Below, piece after piece: positions 56,292 to 64,000 of a DNA stretch of 64,000 nt. Every line of letters begins with the position of its first letter. The first letter of the stretch is position 1. Position numbers and translations under genes: made by a program. The stretch is from Trinickia diaoshuihuensis (lineage in GTDB: Bacteria; Pseudomonadota; Gammaproteobacteria; Burkholderiales; Burkholderiaceae), in contig NZ_QUBS01000080.1 of assembly GCF_003390925.1 (NCBI RefSeq), forward strand, positions 53,755 to 117,754. Reading direction: 5' to 3'. The notes under the pieces were generated by a model, which ran no database searches, was not told the origin of the DNA, and worked only from the letters and a program-made list of their open reading frames with translations.

Positions 56292-56936
56292 ATGCACTAC
56301 CTACCGATCCTTGCCCAAATCGCCGTCATCTATTTCGTCGCGGCGGCGAGCCCGGGGCCGAATTTCTTTATGGTGACCCAGTTGTCGCTGGCCGGCCGGC
56401 GCGGATTGGGCGCGGCTTCCGCGCTCGGCGTATGCACGGCCTCCATGCTCTGGGTGACGCTCGCCATGCTCGGTTTGTCGGCCGTGCTGCAGCGCTTGGA
56501 ATGGATCGATACGGGCGTGCGCGTGGCCGGCGCGCTGTATCTGATTTACTTCGGGCTCAAGCTGCTGCGCTCGAGCGCCCGCCGCGACCTCGCCCCAACC
56601 GCTTCCGCGCGGGCGGCGCAGCCCGTTGCGCATGATGCGGCCGCATGGCTGCGCGCGTACCGCTCGGGCTTCGTCACTTGCGCGACGAACCCGAAATCGT
56701 GCGCGTTCTGGACGAGCGTGTTCGCGGCGATGTTCCCGAAGCACCCGCCGATGTGGTTTTACGGCGCCGTGTTCGCGACGGTCGGTTCGCTCTCGGCCAG
56801 TTGGTACTGCGGCATGGCGTTCATGTTCGCCACGGAGCGCACCCAGCGCGGCTACCGTAAGCTGCGCCGCCCGATCGACGCGTTTTGCGGCGCGGCGCTC
56901 GTCGGGCTCGGCGCGAAACTCGTCGCCGAACGCTGA
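56292..56936 (+). CDS. LysE/RhtB-family amino acid exporter
   Basis: 214 residues with six membrane segments. IYFVAAASPGPNFFMVTQLSLAGRRGLGAASALGV is the family N-terminal signature and FVTCATNPKSCAFWTSVF the second conserved loop. Exports amino acids or their derivatives. Confidence 0.88.
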   Translation: MHYLPILAQIAVIYFVAAASPGPNFFMVTQLSLAGRRGLGAASALGVCTASMLWVTLAMLGLSAVLQRLEWIDTGVRVAGALYLIYFGLKLLRSSARRDLAPTASARAAQPVAHDAAAWLRAYRSGFVTCATNPKSCAFWTSVFAAMFPKHPPMWFYGAVFATVGSLSASWYCGMAFMFATERTQRGYRKLRRPIDAFCGAALVGLGAKLVAER

Positions 56937-57173
56937 GCCGCGGCAGTCCCGCGCAGCGCTTGCGCATCGCCCTGAAGGATGCCTCGATCGATCCCGGATC
57001 GAGGCGCAAAAACCCCACAAGTCACCGGCGCGTCGCAAGCGCGGTAAAATGCCGGGTTTTCAGCGTCGTCAGACGCAGCCCGCGACAGCCCTTCGCCCTA
57101 GCCTAGCCCCCGCCGGCCGGAGCGTTCGTGTGCCGAGCGCTTTGGTGCCACCCCTTCGCCCTTTCATGTAGCC

Positions 57174-57944
57174 ATGAGCAACCTGAACCCGCAAACCGTC
57201 CTCTCCGTCCATCACTGGACCGACACGCTGTTCAGCTTCACCTGCACCCGTGACGCGTCGTTTCGCTTTGAAAACGGGCAATTCACGATGGTCGGGCTGG
57301 AAGTGGACGGCAAGCCCCTGATTCGCGCCTATAGCATGGCGAGCGCGAACTACGAAGAAAATCTCGAATTCCTCAGCATCAAGGTGCCCGACGGTCCGCT
57401 CACCTCGCGCCTGCAACACTTGAAGGTGGGCGACCAAGTGCTGATCGGCAAAAAGCCGACGGGCACGCTGATGGCCGACAACCTGCTGCCGGGCAAGACG
57501 CTATGGCTGCTCTCGACGGGTACGGGCCTCGCGCCGTTCATGTCGATCATCAAGGATCCGGGCGTGTACGACCGCTACGAGAAGGTCGTGCTGACGCACA
57601 CCTGCCGTTTCGTGGACGAGCTCGCATACAAGGAATACATCACCGAACACTTGCCGGCCCACGAGGACATCGGCGAACTCGTGCGGGAAAAGCTCGTCTA
57701 CTACCCGACGGTCACGCGCGAGACGTTCCACAACCGCGGCCGGATCACCGAACTCATCGATACGAAGAAGCTGTTCGAGGACCTGAACGTGCCGCCGTTC
57801 TCGATCGAGAACGACCGCGTCATGCTGTGCGGCAGCCCGCATATGCTGCGCGACACGCGCGAACTGCTCGACGGCCTCGGCTTCAAGGAAGGCAGCAACA
57901 ACGAGCCGGGCCATTACGTCGTCGAAAAGGCGTTCGTCGGCTAA
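57174..57944 (+). CDS. fpr: Ferredoxin/flavodoxin-NADP+ reductase
   Basis: 256 residues. FAD site IRAYSMASANYEENLEF, NADP site LLSTGTGLAPFMSIIKDP, and C-terminal VVEKAFVG typical of bacterial class I FPRs of the Azotobacter/Pseudomonas type. It moves electrons between NADPH and ferredoxin or flavodoxin and belongs to the oxidative-stress response in relatives. Confidence 0.92.
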   Translation: MSNLNPQTVLSVHHWTDTLFSFTCTRDASFRFENGQFTMVGLEVDGKPLIRAYSMASANYEENLEFLSIKVPDGPLTSRLQHLKVGDQVLIGKKPTGTLMADNLLPGKTLWLLSTGTGLAPFMSIIKDPGVYDRYEKVVLTHTCRFVDELAYKEYITEHLPAHEDIGELVREKLVYYPTVTRETFHNRGRITELIDTKKLFEDLNVPPFSIENDRVMLCGSPHMLRDTRELLDGLGFKEGSNNEPGHYVVEKAFVG

Positions 57945-58362
57945 ACGAACCGCGGGGCAAGACGCCGCCGTGCGGCCCGGCCCCGGAATCCCACGTTGCG
58001 GGCCCGCGCCACGGCGAGCCCGCCCCGCAAACCGGAGCCCTTGCGCTCCGGTTTTTCTTTTGCGCGGCCCGTCGCGGCCACGTACTGGTTACATTTACCT
58101 GCCTGTCATGCGCATTTCCTCGTAGGAATTTTTCCTACATCGAAAAACGCCATCCCTGTCAATCGGGGCATGTCGAATCGTTGTAATGCTCAACATCCGG
58201 GAATTTCCGCCAGTTTTGAGATATGATCCGCCGCAAAGAAGGGTCGAATGGAAACGGTTCGGCAACCGGTAGCCGCGTGTTACCAGATGTAAATTGCGTT
58301 ACACGGCAACGTCGTCTTTTCCGGCGCCGCGGTGTACAAAATGTGAGGTTCGGTTCTTCGCG
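57945..58362. other. Gap between fpr and the histidine kinase gene
   Basis: 418 bp. It has the fpr terminator (58029-58056) and, near 58215-58225, the AT-rich TTTTGAGATATGAT that may hold the kinase promoter. No gene seen. Confidence 0.5.
58029..58056 (+). terminator. Rho-independent terminator of fpr
   Basis: AAACCGGAGC (58029-58038) pairs with GCTCCGGTTT (58045-58054), loop of six, followed by a T-run to 58056. Confidence 0.88.
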
Positions 58363-59358
58363 ATGAGTCAACGTCTGGCCAATTCCGCCCGGCAACAGGC
58401 ACCTTCGGATGTCTCGACGGTCGTTCCGCTCGTCGCCGGTGCGATATCGGCGGCCGCACGCGAGGCGCGGCACCCGCGGCCGCGCGGCGAACGCCTCCAG
58501 GCTTTTCAGCCTGCTCCGGCCGGCTTCGCCGCCGAACGCAAGAGCGAGGGGCCGCGGCAAACGACGCGCGAGCATCCGGCCGATATGGCCGAGGCGCGCG
58601 AGGAAGTGATGCGCCACCTCGCCCGCGAACTACACGACGGTCTAGGCGCCGAACTGACGGCCGCGCGTTTCGCGCTGGCGGGCGTGGAGCAGGCGCTCGC
58701 GCGCGGCGCGGACATCGCTGCCGCCGCCAGCGCCCTCGCCGTGGCGCAGCAAGCACTCGACGCCGCTTGCGAGGCGGGCCGCCGTCTCGTCCAAGAACTG
58801 CACGAACCGAATGTGGAAGGCGGCATCGTCGCCGCGCTCGGCGAGTGGACGCGCGCATTTTCCGAGCGCACGGGTCTGGCGACGAGCTTCGTCTGCGCGG
58901 CGGACGTGCGTCTCACGCAGTTGCCGGACGACGCCGCGCTCGCGGTGATGCGCGTCGCCCAAGAAGCGCTCAATAACGTGGCCAAGCACGCCGATGCGCG
59001 CCGCGCCGACGTCCGGATCCAAACCGATGCCAAGCGCTTGGTCCTCATCATCGAGGACGACGGCCGCGGCATGCCGCCGCGCGCGCGCCGCGCCGGTGCG
59101 CCCGATTCGATCAACGCGCGCGGCTTCGGCCTGCCCGGCATGCGCGCTCGATGCGAGGGCTTCGGCGGCGCGCTGCGTATCGCCTCGCGGCTGCGCGACG
59201 AATCGACGCCCCCTTGGCACGTGCCGGGGCCGGCCGACGAACGTCCGCCGGCCGCGCGCTCGGGCACGACCGTCCGTGCTCACTTTTTGTGGGCGGCGAT
59301 GGTCCACGGCCGCGACGCGCTCGCGGCCCGGGCGGGCAGCCGCGGGGGCCGGCGATGA
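58363..59358 (+). CDS. NarX/DegS-type soluble histidine kinase
   Basis: 331 residues. HisKA_3 dimerisation helix EEVMRHLARELHDGLGAELTAARFAL with phospho-acceptor His91, N-box VAQEALNNVAKHADARRADVRI, G1 EDDGRGM and G2 GFGLPGMRARCEGFGG. No membrane helices, so it senses a cytoplasmic signal or needs a partner; the first 75 residues are low-complexity. Ribosome site weak at the ATG 58363. Stop overlaps the response regulator start. Confidence 0.85.
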   Translation: MSQRLANSARQQAPSDVSTVVPLVAGAISAAAREARHPRPRGERLQAFQPAPAGFAAERKSEGPRQTTREHPADMAEAREEVMRHLARELHDGLGAELTAARFALAGVEQALARGADIAAAASALAVAQQALDAACEAGRRLVQELHEPNVEGGIVAALGEWTRAFSERTGLATSFVCAADVRLTQLPDDAALAVMRVAQEALNNVAKHADARRADVRIQTDAKRLVLIIEDDGRGMPPRARRAGAPDSINARGFGLPGMRARCEGFGGALRIASRLRDESTPPWHVPGPADERPPAARSGTTVRAHFLWAAMVHGRDALAARAGSRGGRR

Positions 59359-60011
59359 CGCTCAGAATTTTGCTCGTCGACGACCATGCCATCGTGCGGC
59401 AGGGCGTTCGCCAGCTTTTGCTGAACCACGCCGTCGCCCGCGAGGTCGTGGAGGCGGATAGCGGCGCACAGGCCCTCGCCAGCCTCGACGTCGATCCGTT
59501 CGATATCGTCTTGCTCGACATCTCGCTGCCCGATATTAACGGCGTGGAGGTGCTCAAACGGATCAAGCGCCGGCAACCCCGCACGCCGGTCATGATGTTT
59601 TCGATGTACCGCGAGGATCAATACGCGGTGCGCTCGCTCAAAGCGGGCGCGTCCGGCTATCTCTCGAAGACCGTGACGGCCGCGCAGATGATCGAGGCGA
59701 TTCGACAAGTCGCGGCGGGCCGCAAGTATGTGAGCCCCGCGCTCGCCGAAGCCCTGGCCGATTACGTCTCGTTCGACAGCGACCAGCTCCCGCACGAAAA
59801 GCTCTCCGACCGCGAGTACCAGACGCTGTGCATGCTTGCGTCGGGCAAGCGGCTGACCGACATCGCGCACGCTCTCTCGCTCTCGGTGAAGACGGTCAGC
59901 GTCTACCGCGCCAGGCTGCTCGAGAAGATGAAGCTGAACAACAACGCCGAGCTGACGTTCTACGTGATGAGCAACCGGCTCGTCGATCTGAATCCGGCCA
60001 TGACGGGCTGA
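59355..60011 (+). CDS. NarL/LuxR-type response regulator
   Basis: 218 residues. Receiver domain LRILLVDDHAIVRQGVRQLL with acidic Asp9-Asp10, phospho-Asp55 in IVLLDISLPD and Lys in GYLSKTV. C-terminal LuxR HTH: LSDREYQTLCMLASGKRLTDIAHALSLSVKTVSVYRARLLEKM. Paired with the kinase by a 4-bp overlap (ATGA). Confidence 0.92.
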   Translation: MTLRILLVDDHAIVRQGVRQLLLNHAVAREVVEADSGAQALASLDVDPFDIVLLDISLPDINGVEVLKRIKRRQPRTPVMMFSMYREDQYAVRSLKAGASGYLSKTVTAAQMIEAIRQVAAGRKYVSPALAEALADYVSFDSDQLPHEKLSDREYQTLCMLASGKRLTDIAHALSLSVKTVSVYRARLLEKMKLNNNAELTFYVMSNRLVDLNPAMTG

Positions 60012-60154
60012 AAAATAGGGCTTTACCAGGCGTTCCTTAGACTTTTCCGATTCCGAAGGTTGCACCGGGTTTCGCCTGCCGAATGGGCTAGAATCTTGGG
60101 TTTTTCCGCACAGAGTTGCACCATGGGGTGCAACCATTAGGAGACCCTCGCCTT

Positions 60155-61555
60155 ATGTCCCTCTTCCGCAAGAAAAACGTCGAGCAGATGATCGCCGGTG
60201 CCGAACGCACCGGCCTGAAAAAAGCGCTCGGCGCGCTAGACCTCACGTTCCTCGGTATCGGCGCGATCATCGGCACCGGCATTTTCGTGCTGACGGGCAC
60301 GGGCGCCGTGCAAGCGGGCCCGGCCTTGATGATCGCCTTTCTCATCGCCGCCGTTGCGTGCGCGTTGGCCGGTCTAGCGTACGCGGAATTCGCCTCGACG
60401 ATCCCGGTCGCGGGCTCCATCTACACGTATTCGTACGCGACGCTCGGCGAATTGGCGGCGTGGGTCATCGGCTGGGACTTGATGCTCGAGTACGGGCTGG
60501 CCACCTCGGCCGTCTCGGTCGGCTGGTCGGGCTACTTGCAATCGCTCGTCGCGGGCTTCGGGCTGAAACTCCCCGTGGCGTTGACCGCGGCGCCCGGCGC
60601 CGTGCCCGGCGCGACGACGCTGTTCAATCTGCCCGCGTTCCTCGTCATGATGGTCATCACGACGCTGTTGTCCGTGGGCGTGCGCGAATCGACGCGCGTG
60701 AACAACCTCATGGTCGGCATCAAGGTCTTGGTCGTGCTCGCCGTCATCGCGGTGGGCGTATTCCATGTGCAGCCCGCGAACTGGCACCCGTTCATGCCGC
60801 ACGGCTGGCACGGCGTGTTCGGCGCCGCGGCCGTCATGTTCTTCGCGTTCATCGGCTTCGATTCCGTGTCGTCGGCGGCCGAGGAAGTCAAAAATCCGAA
60901 ACGCGACCTGCCGATCGGCATCATCGCGTCGCTCGCGATCTGCGCCGTGCTCTACGTGGCCGTGGCCGCCGTCGTGACCGGCATCGTTCCCGCCCCGCGT
61001 TTCGCCGACAACATCGCTCACCCCGTGTCGTATGCGCTGCAAGTGGCCGGTGAAAACTGGGTGGCCGGCTTCATCGATTTGGGCGCCGTGCTCGGCATGC
61101 TCACCGTCATTCTCGTCATGAGCTACGGGCAGACGCGGATCATCTTCGCGATGTCGCGCGACGGCCTGCTGCCCCAGGTCCTCTCGCGCGTGCATCCGCG
61201 ATTCGCCACGCCGGTTACGACGACTTGGCTCGTCGGCATCTTTTTCGGCCTCATCGGTGCGTTGGTCCCGCTGAACGTGCTGGCCGAACTCATCAATATC
61301 GGTACGTTGGCGGCCTTCTCGATGGTGTCGATCGCCGTGCTCGTGCTGCGCCGCACGCACCCGCACCTGCCGCGCTCGTTCCGTTGCCCGGGCGTGCCCG
61401 TCGTGCCGCTGCTCGCGGTGGCCGCGTGCGTGTTCCTGATGGTGAATCTGCAATTGATCACGTGGATCGCCTTCGTCGTCTGGCTCGCGATCGGGCTGGC
61501 CGTCTATTTCGGCTACTCGCGCAAGCATTCGCTGTTGGCTCGCACGAAGCACTGA
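60155..61555 (+). CDS. APC-family amino acid permease
   Basis: 466 residues, about 12 membrane helices. LTFLGIGAIIGTGIFVLTGTGAV in TM1, FFAFIGFDSVSSAAEEVKNPKRDLPIGI and RIIFAMSRDGLLPQVLSRVHPRFATPVTTTW are typical of cationic amino acid/CAT-type transporters. TAGGAGA lies 11 nt before the ATG. Confidence 0.9.
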   Translation: MSLFRKKNVEQMIAGAERTGLKKALGALDLTFLGIGAIIGTGIFVLTGTGAVQAGPALMIAFLIAAVACALAGLAYAEFASTIPVAGSIYTYSYATLGELAAWVIGWDLMLEYGLATSAVSVGWSGYLQSLVAGFGLKLPVALTAAPGAVPGATTLFNLPAFLVMMVITTLLSVGVRESTRVNNLMVGIKVLVVLAVIAVGVFHVQPANWHPFMPHGWHGVFGAAAVMFFAFIGFDSVSSAAEEVKNPKRDLPIGIIASLAICAVLYVAVAAVVTGIVPAPRFADNIAHPVSYALQVAGENWVAGFIDLGAVLGMLTVILVMSYGQTRIIFAMSRDGLLPQVLSRVHPRFATPVTTTWLVGIFFGLIGALVPLNVLAELINIGTLAAFSMVSIAVLVLRRTHPHLPRSFRCPGVPVVPLLAVAACVFLMVNLQLITWIAFVVWLAIGLAVYFGYSRKHSLLARTKH

Positions 61556-61573
61556 ACACCCCGCCTCTCTATG

Positions 61574-61609
61574 AACGGCATCGCCGGCGCAAGCCGCGAT
61601 GCCGTTTTT
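61574..61609 (+). terminator. Rho-independent terminator of the permease gene
   Basis: AACGGCATCGC (61574-61584) pairs perfectly with GCGATGCCGTT (61596-61606), followed by TTT. Confidence 0.85.
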
Positions 61610-61765
61610 CTTTGCACACGGCTTGCTGGCGATGCACTGCCTTCGCGCCTATGTGGCCCGGTGAACTTGCACGCGCCACGAGGTCCATAATGATTGAGTT
61701 CCGCTGACAACGACCAGCGTCCGCTTGCGGGCGCCGGCCTTCCCTATTGAAGGAGGAGCAACGCA

Positions 61766-62332
61766 ATGGAATTGACGGAAAGCTATACGCTGCCTGTGCC
61801 GCCGCAACGGGCCTGGGAAGCACTGACCGACGCCGCTATCTTGCGCGCGTCGATTCCCGGTTGCGAAGACATCCAGGCCGATGGGGAAAACGGCTTCCGA
61901 TTAGCGGTCAATCTGGGCGCCGACGGGGCCGGCACTCGTTTCAAGGGCCGAGTCAGGCTGACGGAAGTCGATACGCCGGGGGCCCGCACGCTGCTGTTCG
62001 AACTCGACTCGCCGGCGGGCGCGGGCAACGGCGGCCCCCAGAGCGCAAGGCTCCGGCTAGAAGCCGACGGGGATGCGTCGAGCACGCTACTCTATACGGC
62101 CTATGCGCAAACGCTGCATGCCGACGGGACGAGTCCCGCCGATTCGGCCGTGCGTCAGGTCGCGGACGAATTCTTTAAGCGCTTCACGGCGCATTTGAAC
62201 GCGTTCGATCAACCGCTGCCGAGCGATGCGCCGCAAGGGGCCGGATTGTCGGGGCAGCATGCGGCGGTGTTGGAGTCGGCGCCTGCCGGCAAGGGAGGGA
62301 AGTCGTGGAAAGCATGGACCTCGAGGTCCTGA
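61766..62332 (+). CDS. CoxG/SRPBCC-family protein
   Basis: 188 residues. LTESYTLPVPPQRAWEALTDAAILRASIPGCEDI and the following beta strands are the CoxG (carbon monoxide dehydrogenase subunit G) signature; the fold binds hydrophobic ligands. CoxG proteins help to mature or anchor molybdenum hydroxylases. AAGGAGGAG upstream. The XdhC gene starts inside its end. Confidence 0.85.
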   Translation: MELTESYTLPVPPQRAWEALTDAAILRASIPGCEDIQADGENGFRLAVNLGADGAGTRFKGRVRLTEVDTPGARTLLFELDSPAGAGNGGPQSARLRLEADGDASSTLLYTAYAQTLHADGTSPADSAVRQVADEFFKRFTAHLNAFDQPLPSDAPQGAGLSGQHAAVLESAPAGKGGKSWKAWTSRS

Positions 62333-63312
62333 ATACAAGCGCACGTTGGCTGGCCGAGGGCCAGCGCGTGCTGATCGCTACCGTCGTGCGCACCTGGGGT
62401 TCGTCGCCGCGTCCCGAGGGCGCGATGCTCGCGATCCGGGGGGATGGTCTCGTCGTCGGCTCGGTGTCGGGCGGGTGCATCGAGGATGATCTGATCGAGC
62501 GCGTCAAGCGCGGCCACGTCGACACCGCGCGGCCGAGCGTGGCGCGTTACGGCGTGGCGGCCGAGGAAGCGCATCGCTTCGGGCTGCCTTGCGGCGGCAC
62601 GCTCGAACTCGTGCTCGAACCGCTCGGCCCGGCGAGCGGCATCGACGCCCTGTGCGAAGCGCTCGCGAACGGCGCGCTGCTGGCTCGTACGCTCGACATG
62701 ACCACCGGGCGGGCGTCGCTGGCCCCGGCCGCCGCGACCGACGGCGTGCGATTCGACGGCGAGCGGCTCGTGACCGTTCACGGGCCGCGCTATCGCATGC
62801 TGATCATCGGCGCCGGGCAGTTGTCGCACTACTTGGCGTCGATGGCCGTGGGGCTCGATTATCGCGTGACCGTCTGCGATCCGCGCGAGGAATATACGGA
62901 CGAATGGAACGTGCCGGGCACCGAAGTCGTGCGCTCGATGCCCGACGATGCCGTCTTGGAGATGAAGCTCGATGCGCGTTCGGCCGTAGTCGCGCTCACG
63001 CACGACCCGAAGCTCGACGACCTCGCGCTGATGGAGGCGCTCAAGACGCCGGCGTTCTATGTCGGCGCGCTCGGCTCGCGGCGCAATAACGCGGCGCGGC
63101 GCGAACGGCTACGCGAGTTCGATCTGAGCGAAGCCGAACTCGCCAGATTGCATGGGCCGGTGGGTATCTATATCGGGAGCCGGACGCCGCCCGAAATCGC
63201 GATTTCGATTCTGGCCGAGGTGACGGCCGCGAAAAACGGCGTCTCGCTACCGACGATGCTGCGGGTGGAAGGGGCCAAGGCGGCAAGGGAGAGCGCCGCG
63301 TGCGGCGCATAG
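62305..63312 (+). CDS. XdhC-family molybdoenzyme maturation factor
   Basis: 335 residues. TVVRTWGSSPRPEGAMLAIRGDGLVVGSVSGGCIEDDL is the XdhC N-terminal domain and YRMLIIGAGQLSHYLASMAVGLDYRVTVCDPR the Rossmann domain, ending GVYIGSRTPPEIAISILAEV-like. XdhC inserts sulfurated molybdopterin into xanthine dehydrogenase-type enzymes. GTG at 62305 is chosen for its spacing to GGGAGGG; ATG 62314 is the alternative. It overlaps coxG by 28 bp. The hydroxylase itself is not in the window. Confidence 0.87.
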   Translation: MESMDLEVLNTSARWLAEGQRVLIATVVRTWGSSPRPEGAMLAIRGDGLVVGSVSGGCIEDDLIERVKRGHVDTARPSVARYGVAAEEAHRFGLPCGGTLELVLEPLGPASGIDALCEALANGALLARTLDMTTGRASLAPAAATDGVRFDGERLVTVHGPRYRMLIIGAGQLSHYLASMAVGLDYRVTVCDPREEYTDEWNVPGTEVVRSMPDDAVLEMKLDARSAVVALTHDPKLDDLALMEALKTPAFYVGALGSRRNNAARRERLREFDLSEAELARLHGPVGIYIGSRTPPEIAISILAEVTAAKNGVSLPTMLRVEGAKAARESAACGA

Positions 63313-63382
63313 CACCGGGCGACGAGGCCTGGGCGCTGAAAGCGGCTCGATCGGCTTGCCGACCTGGCCGGCAGTCGGCCGA

Positions 63383-63763
63383 TCATCGTGGCAAAAGTGG
63401 AACGCCAGTGACGGGCGGCATGGGCGAATCTCCGGGATCGCTCGCGCGGGAAGATGTCGCGGTGGCGGCTTCGGCTGTTCCATCGTCATCCGCCACCCCG
63501 CTCTCCAGCCGATACAGCCAGGCCAGCAACTCGGCCACGGCCTTGTAAAGCTCGGGGGGAATGCGCGCGTCGAGATCGACTTGCATGAGCAGCGACACCA
63601 TCTCCGGGGCGCGATGAACGTAGAGCCCCGCTTCCTGCGCCCGCTGGATGATCATCTCCGCCACGAGCCCATAGCCCTTGGCGACGACGCGCGGCGCTTT
63701 ATCGCCGCCTTTCGCGTCGTAAGCCAGGGCAGCCGCGCTCGTGCGCCGCTCGCGCCGGCTCAT
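63383..63763 (-). CDS. FlhB C-terminal domain-like protein (FhlB)
   Basis: About 126 residues from the ATG at 63763. SAAALAYDAKGGDKAPRVVAKGYGLVAEMIIQRAQEAGLYVHRAPEMVSLLMQVDLDARIPPELYKAVAELLAWLYRLE is the cytoplasmic autocleavage domain of FlhB/YscU export-switch proteins without the membrane part; the cleavage NPTH motif is absent. Such FhlB proteins sit in flagellar clusters and can substitute for or modulate FlhB. Start overlaps the upstream stop (ATGA). Confidence 0.8.
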   Translation of the reverse strand: MSRRERRTSAAALAYDAKGGDKAPRVVAKGYGLVAEMIIQRAQEAGLYVHRAPEMVSLLMQVDLDARIPPELYKAVAELLAWLYRLESGVADDDGTAEAATATSSRASDPGDSPMPPVTGVPLLPR

Positions 63764-64000
63764 GATCCGCTCCATTCGAAGGGATCGTCGAACAAACGAT
63801 CGATCGGCGACGGCACGGGCCCCGCATTGGGCGCGCCGCGCTTGGCCTGGGCCGCGGATTCCGCGCTCGACGGGCCGCCGATGTCCAGCCCGCCTTCGCG
63901 CACCTCGACGTCGGAGACGTCCTTGGCGGCTTCGCGCGCCTCGGCCTCGGCGGCCGCGCGCGCATAGGCCGAGGTCGCCGCCGACGCGCCGCCGCCCGCC
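63760..64000 (-). CDS. C-terminal end of an upstream gene (possibly fliK), cut by window end
   Basis: An open frame enters from the right edge and stops at 63760-63762, ending PIDRLFDDPFEWSGS, overlapping the fhlB-like start by 4 bp. It is Ala/Glu-rich with VSDVEVREGGLDIGG in the visible part. In Burkholderiaceae the gene before an FhlB is usually the hook-length regulator fliK, but the visible tail lacks a clear FliK domain, so the identity is an inference. Confidence 0.4.
   Translation of the reverse strand, partial: AGGGASAATSAYARAAAEAEAREAAKDVSDVEVREGGLDIGGPSSAESAAQAKRGAPNAGPVPSPIDRLFDDPFEWSGS

Overview
The window is high-GC DNA (roughly 60-65% by eye) with short gaps, many start codons overlapping upstream stops, a Gram-negative porin, an H-NS-type protein with a YRDPASGNTWSGRGK DNA-binding core, a dolP-diaA-yraN//rsmI neighbourhood and split flagellar export genes. 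This points to a Burkholderiaceae betaproteobacterium (Burkholderia/Paraburkholderia/Trinickia-like); species cannot be decided from the sequence.

Layout. 1-8.98 kb: mixed metabolic and regulatory genes (esterase end, beta-propeller proteins, winged-helix regulator, DUF899 protein, CMD-family protein, class-III aminotransferase, argC, LysR regulator, MoaD-like protein). 9.0-28.5 kb: an alcohol-oxidation region with acs, a porin, an ExaC-type aldehyde dehydrogenase, a TonB-like protein, an RpoD-like sigma factor, a fused XoxJ-like/cytochrome c protein, a PQQ alcohol dehydrogenase whose active site carries the lanthanide signature (D317-Y-D319), a TonB-dependent receptor, an AcoR-type sigma54 activator and pqqABCDE. 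28.8-37.1 kb: an accessory island beside tRNA-Ala(CGC) with a candidate toxin/immunity pair, a four-gene DNA-methylase/MORC-like ATPase/Z1 ATPase/DUF4420 nuclease defence operon and a broken integrase. 37.2-64 kb: housekeeping and metabolic genes (cytochrome c, dolP, diaA, yraN, rsmI, rlpA, hydrolases, CDF efflux, H-NS, LivK-type binding protein, HiPIP, AAA ATPase, fpr, a two-component system, permease, CoxG/XdhC and the end of a flagellar cluster).

The most interesting result is a regulatory circuit readable by eye. Five promoters (acs, exaC-like ALDH, PQQ-ADH, TonB-dependent receptor, pqqA) each carry a -24/-12 sigma54 element, usually TTGGCATG-type, and upstream of each lie paired 21-bp sites of the form TGTCGC-N4-TGAAACACC. 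The only sigma54 activator in the window is encoded in the middle of the region. Together these genes would make and use PQQ, oxidise an alcohol in the periplasm, oxidise the aldehyde, activate acetate to acetyl-CoA, and import a cofactor (lanthanide chelate or PQQ) through a dedicated TonB system. The fused electron-acceptor protein and the extra sigma factor in the dehydrogenase gene string are unusual. A second point is a compactly folded three-way-junction RNA candidate upstream of rlpA.
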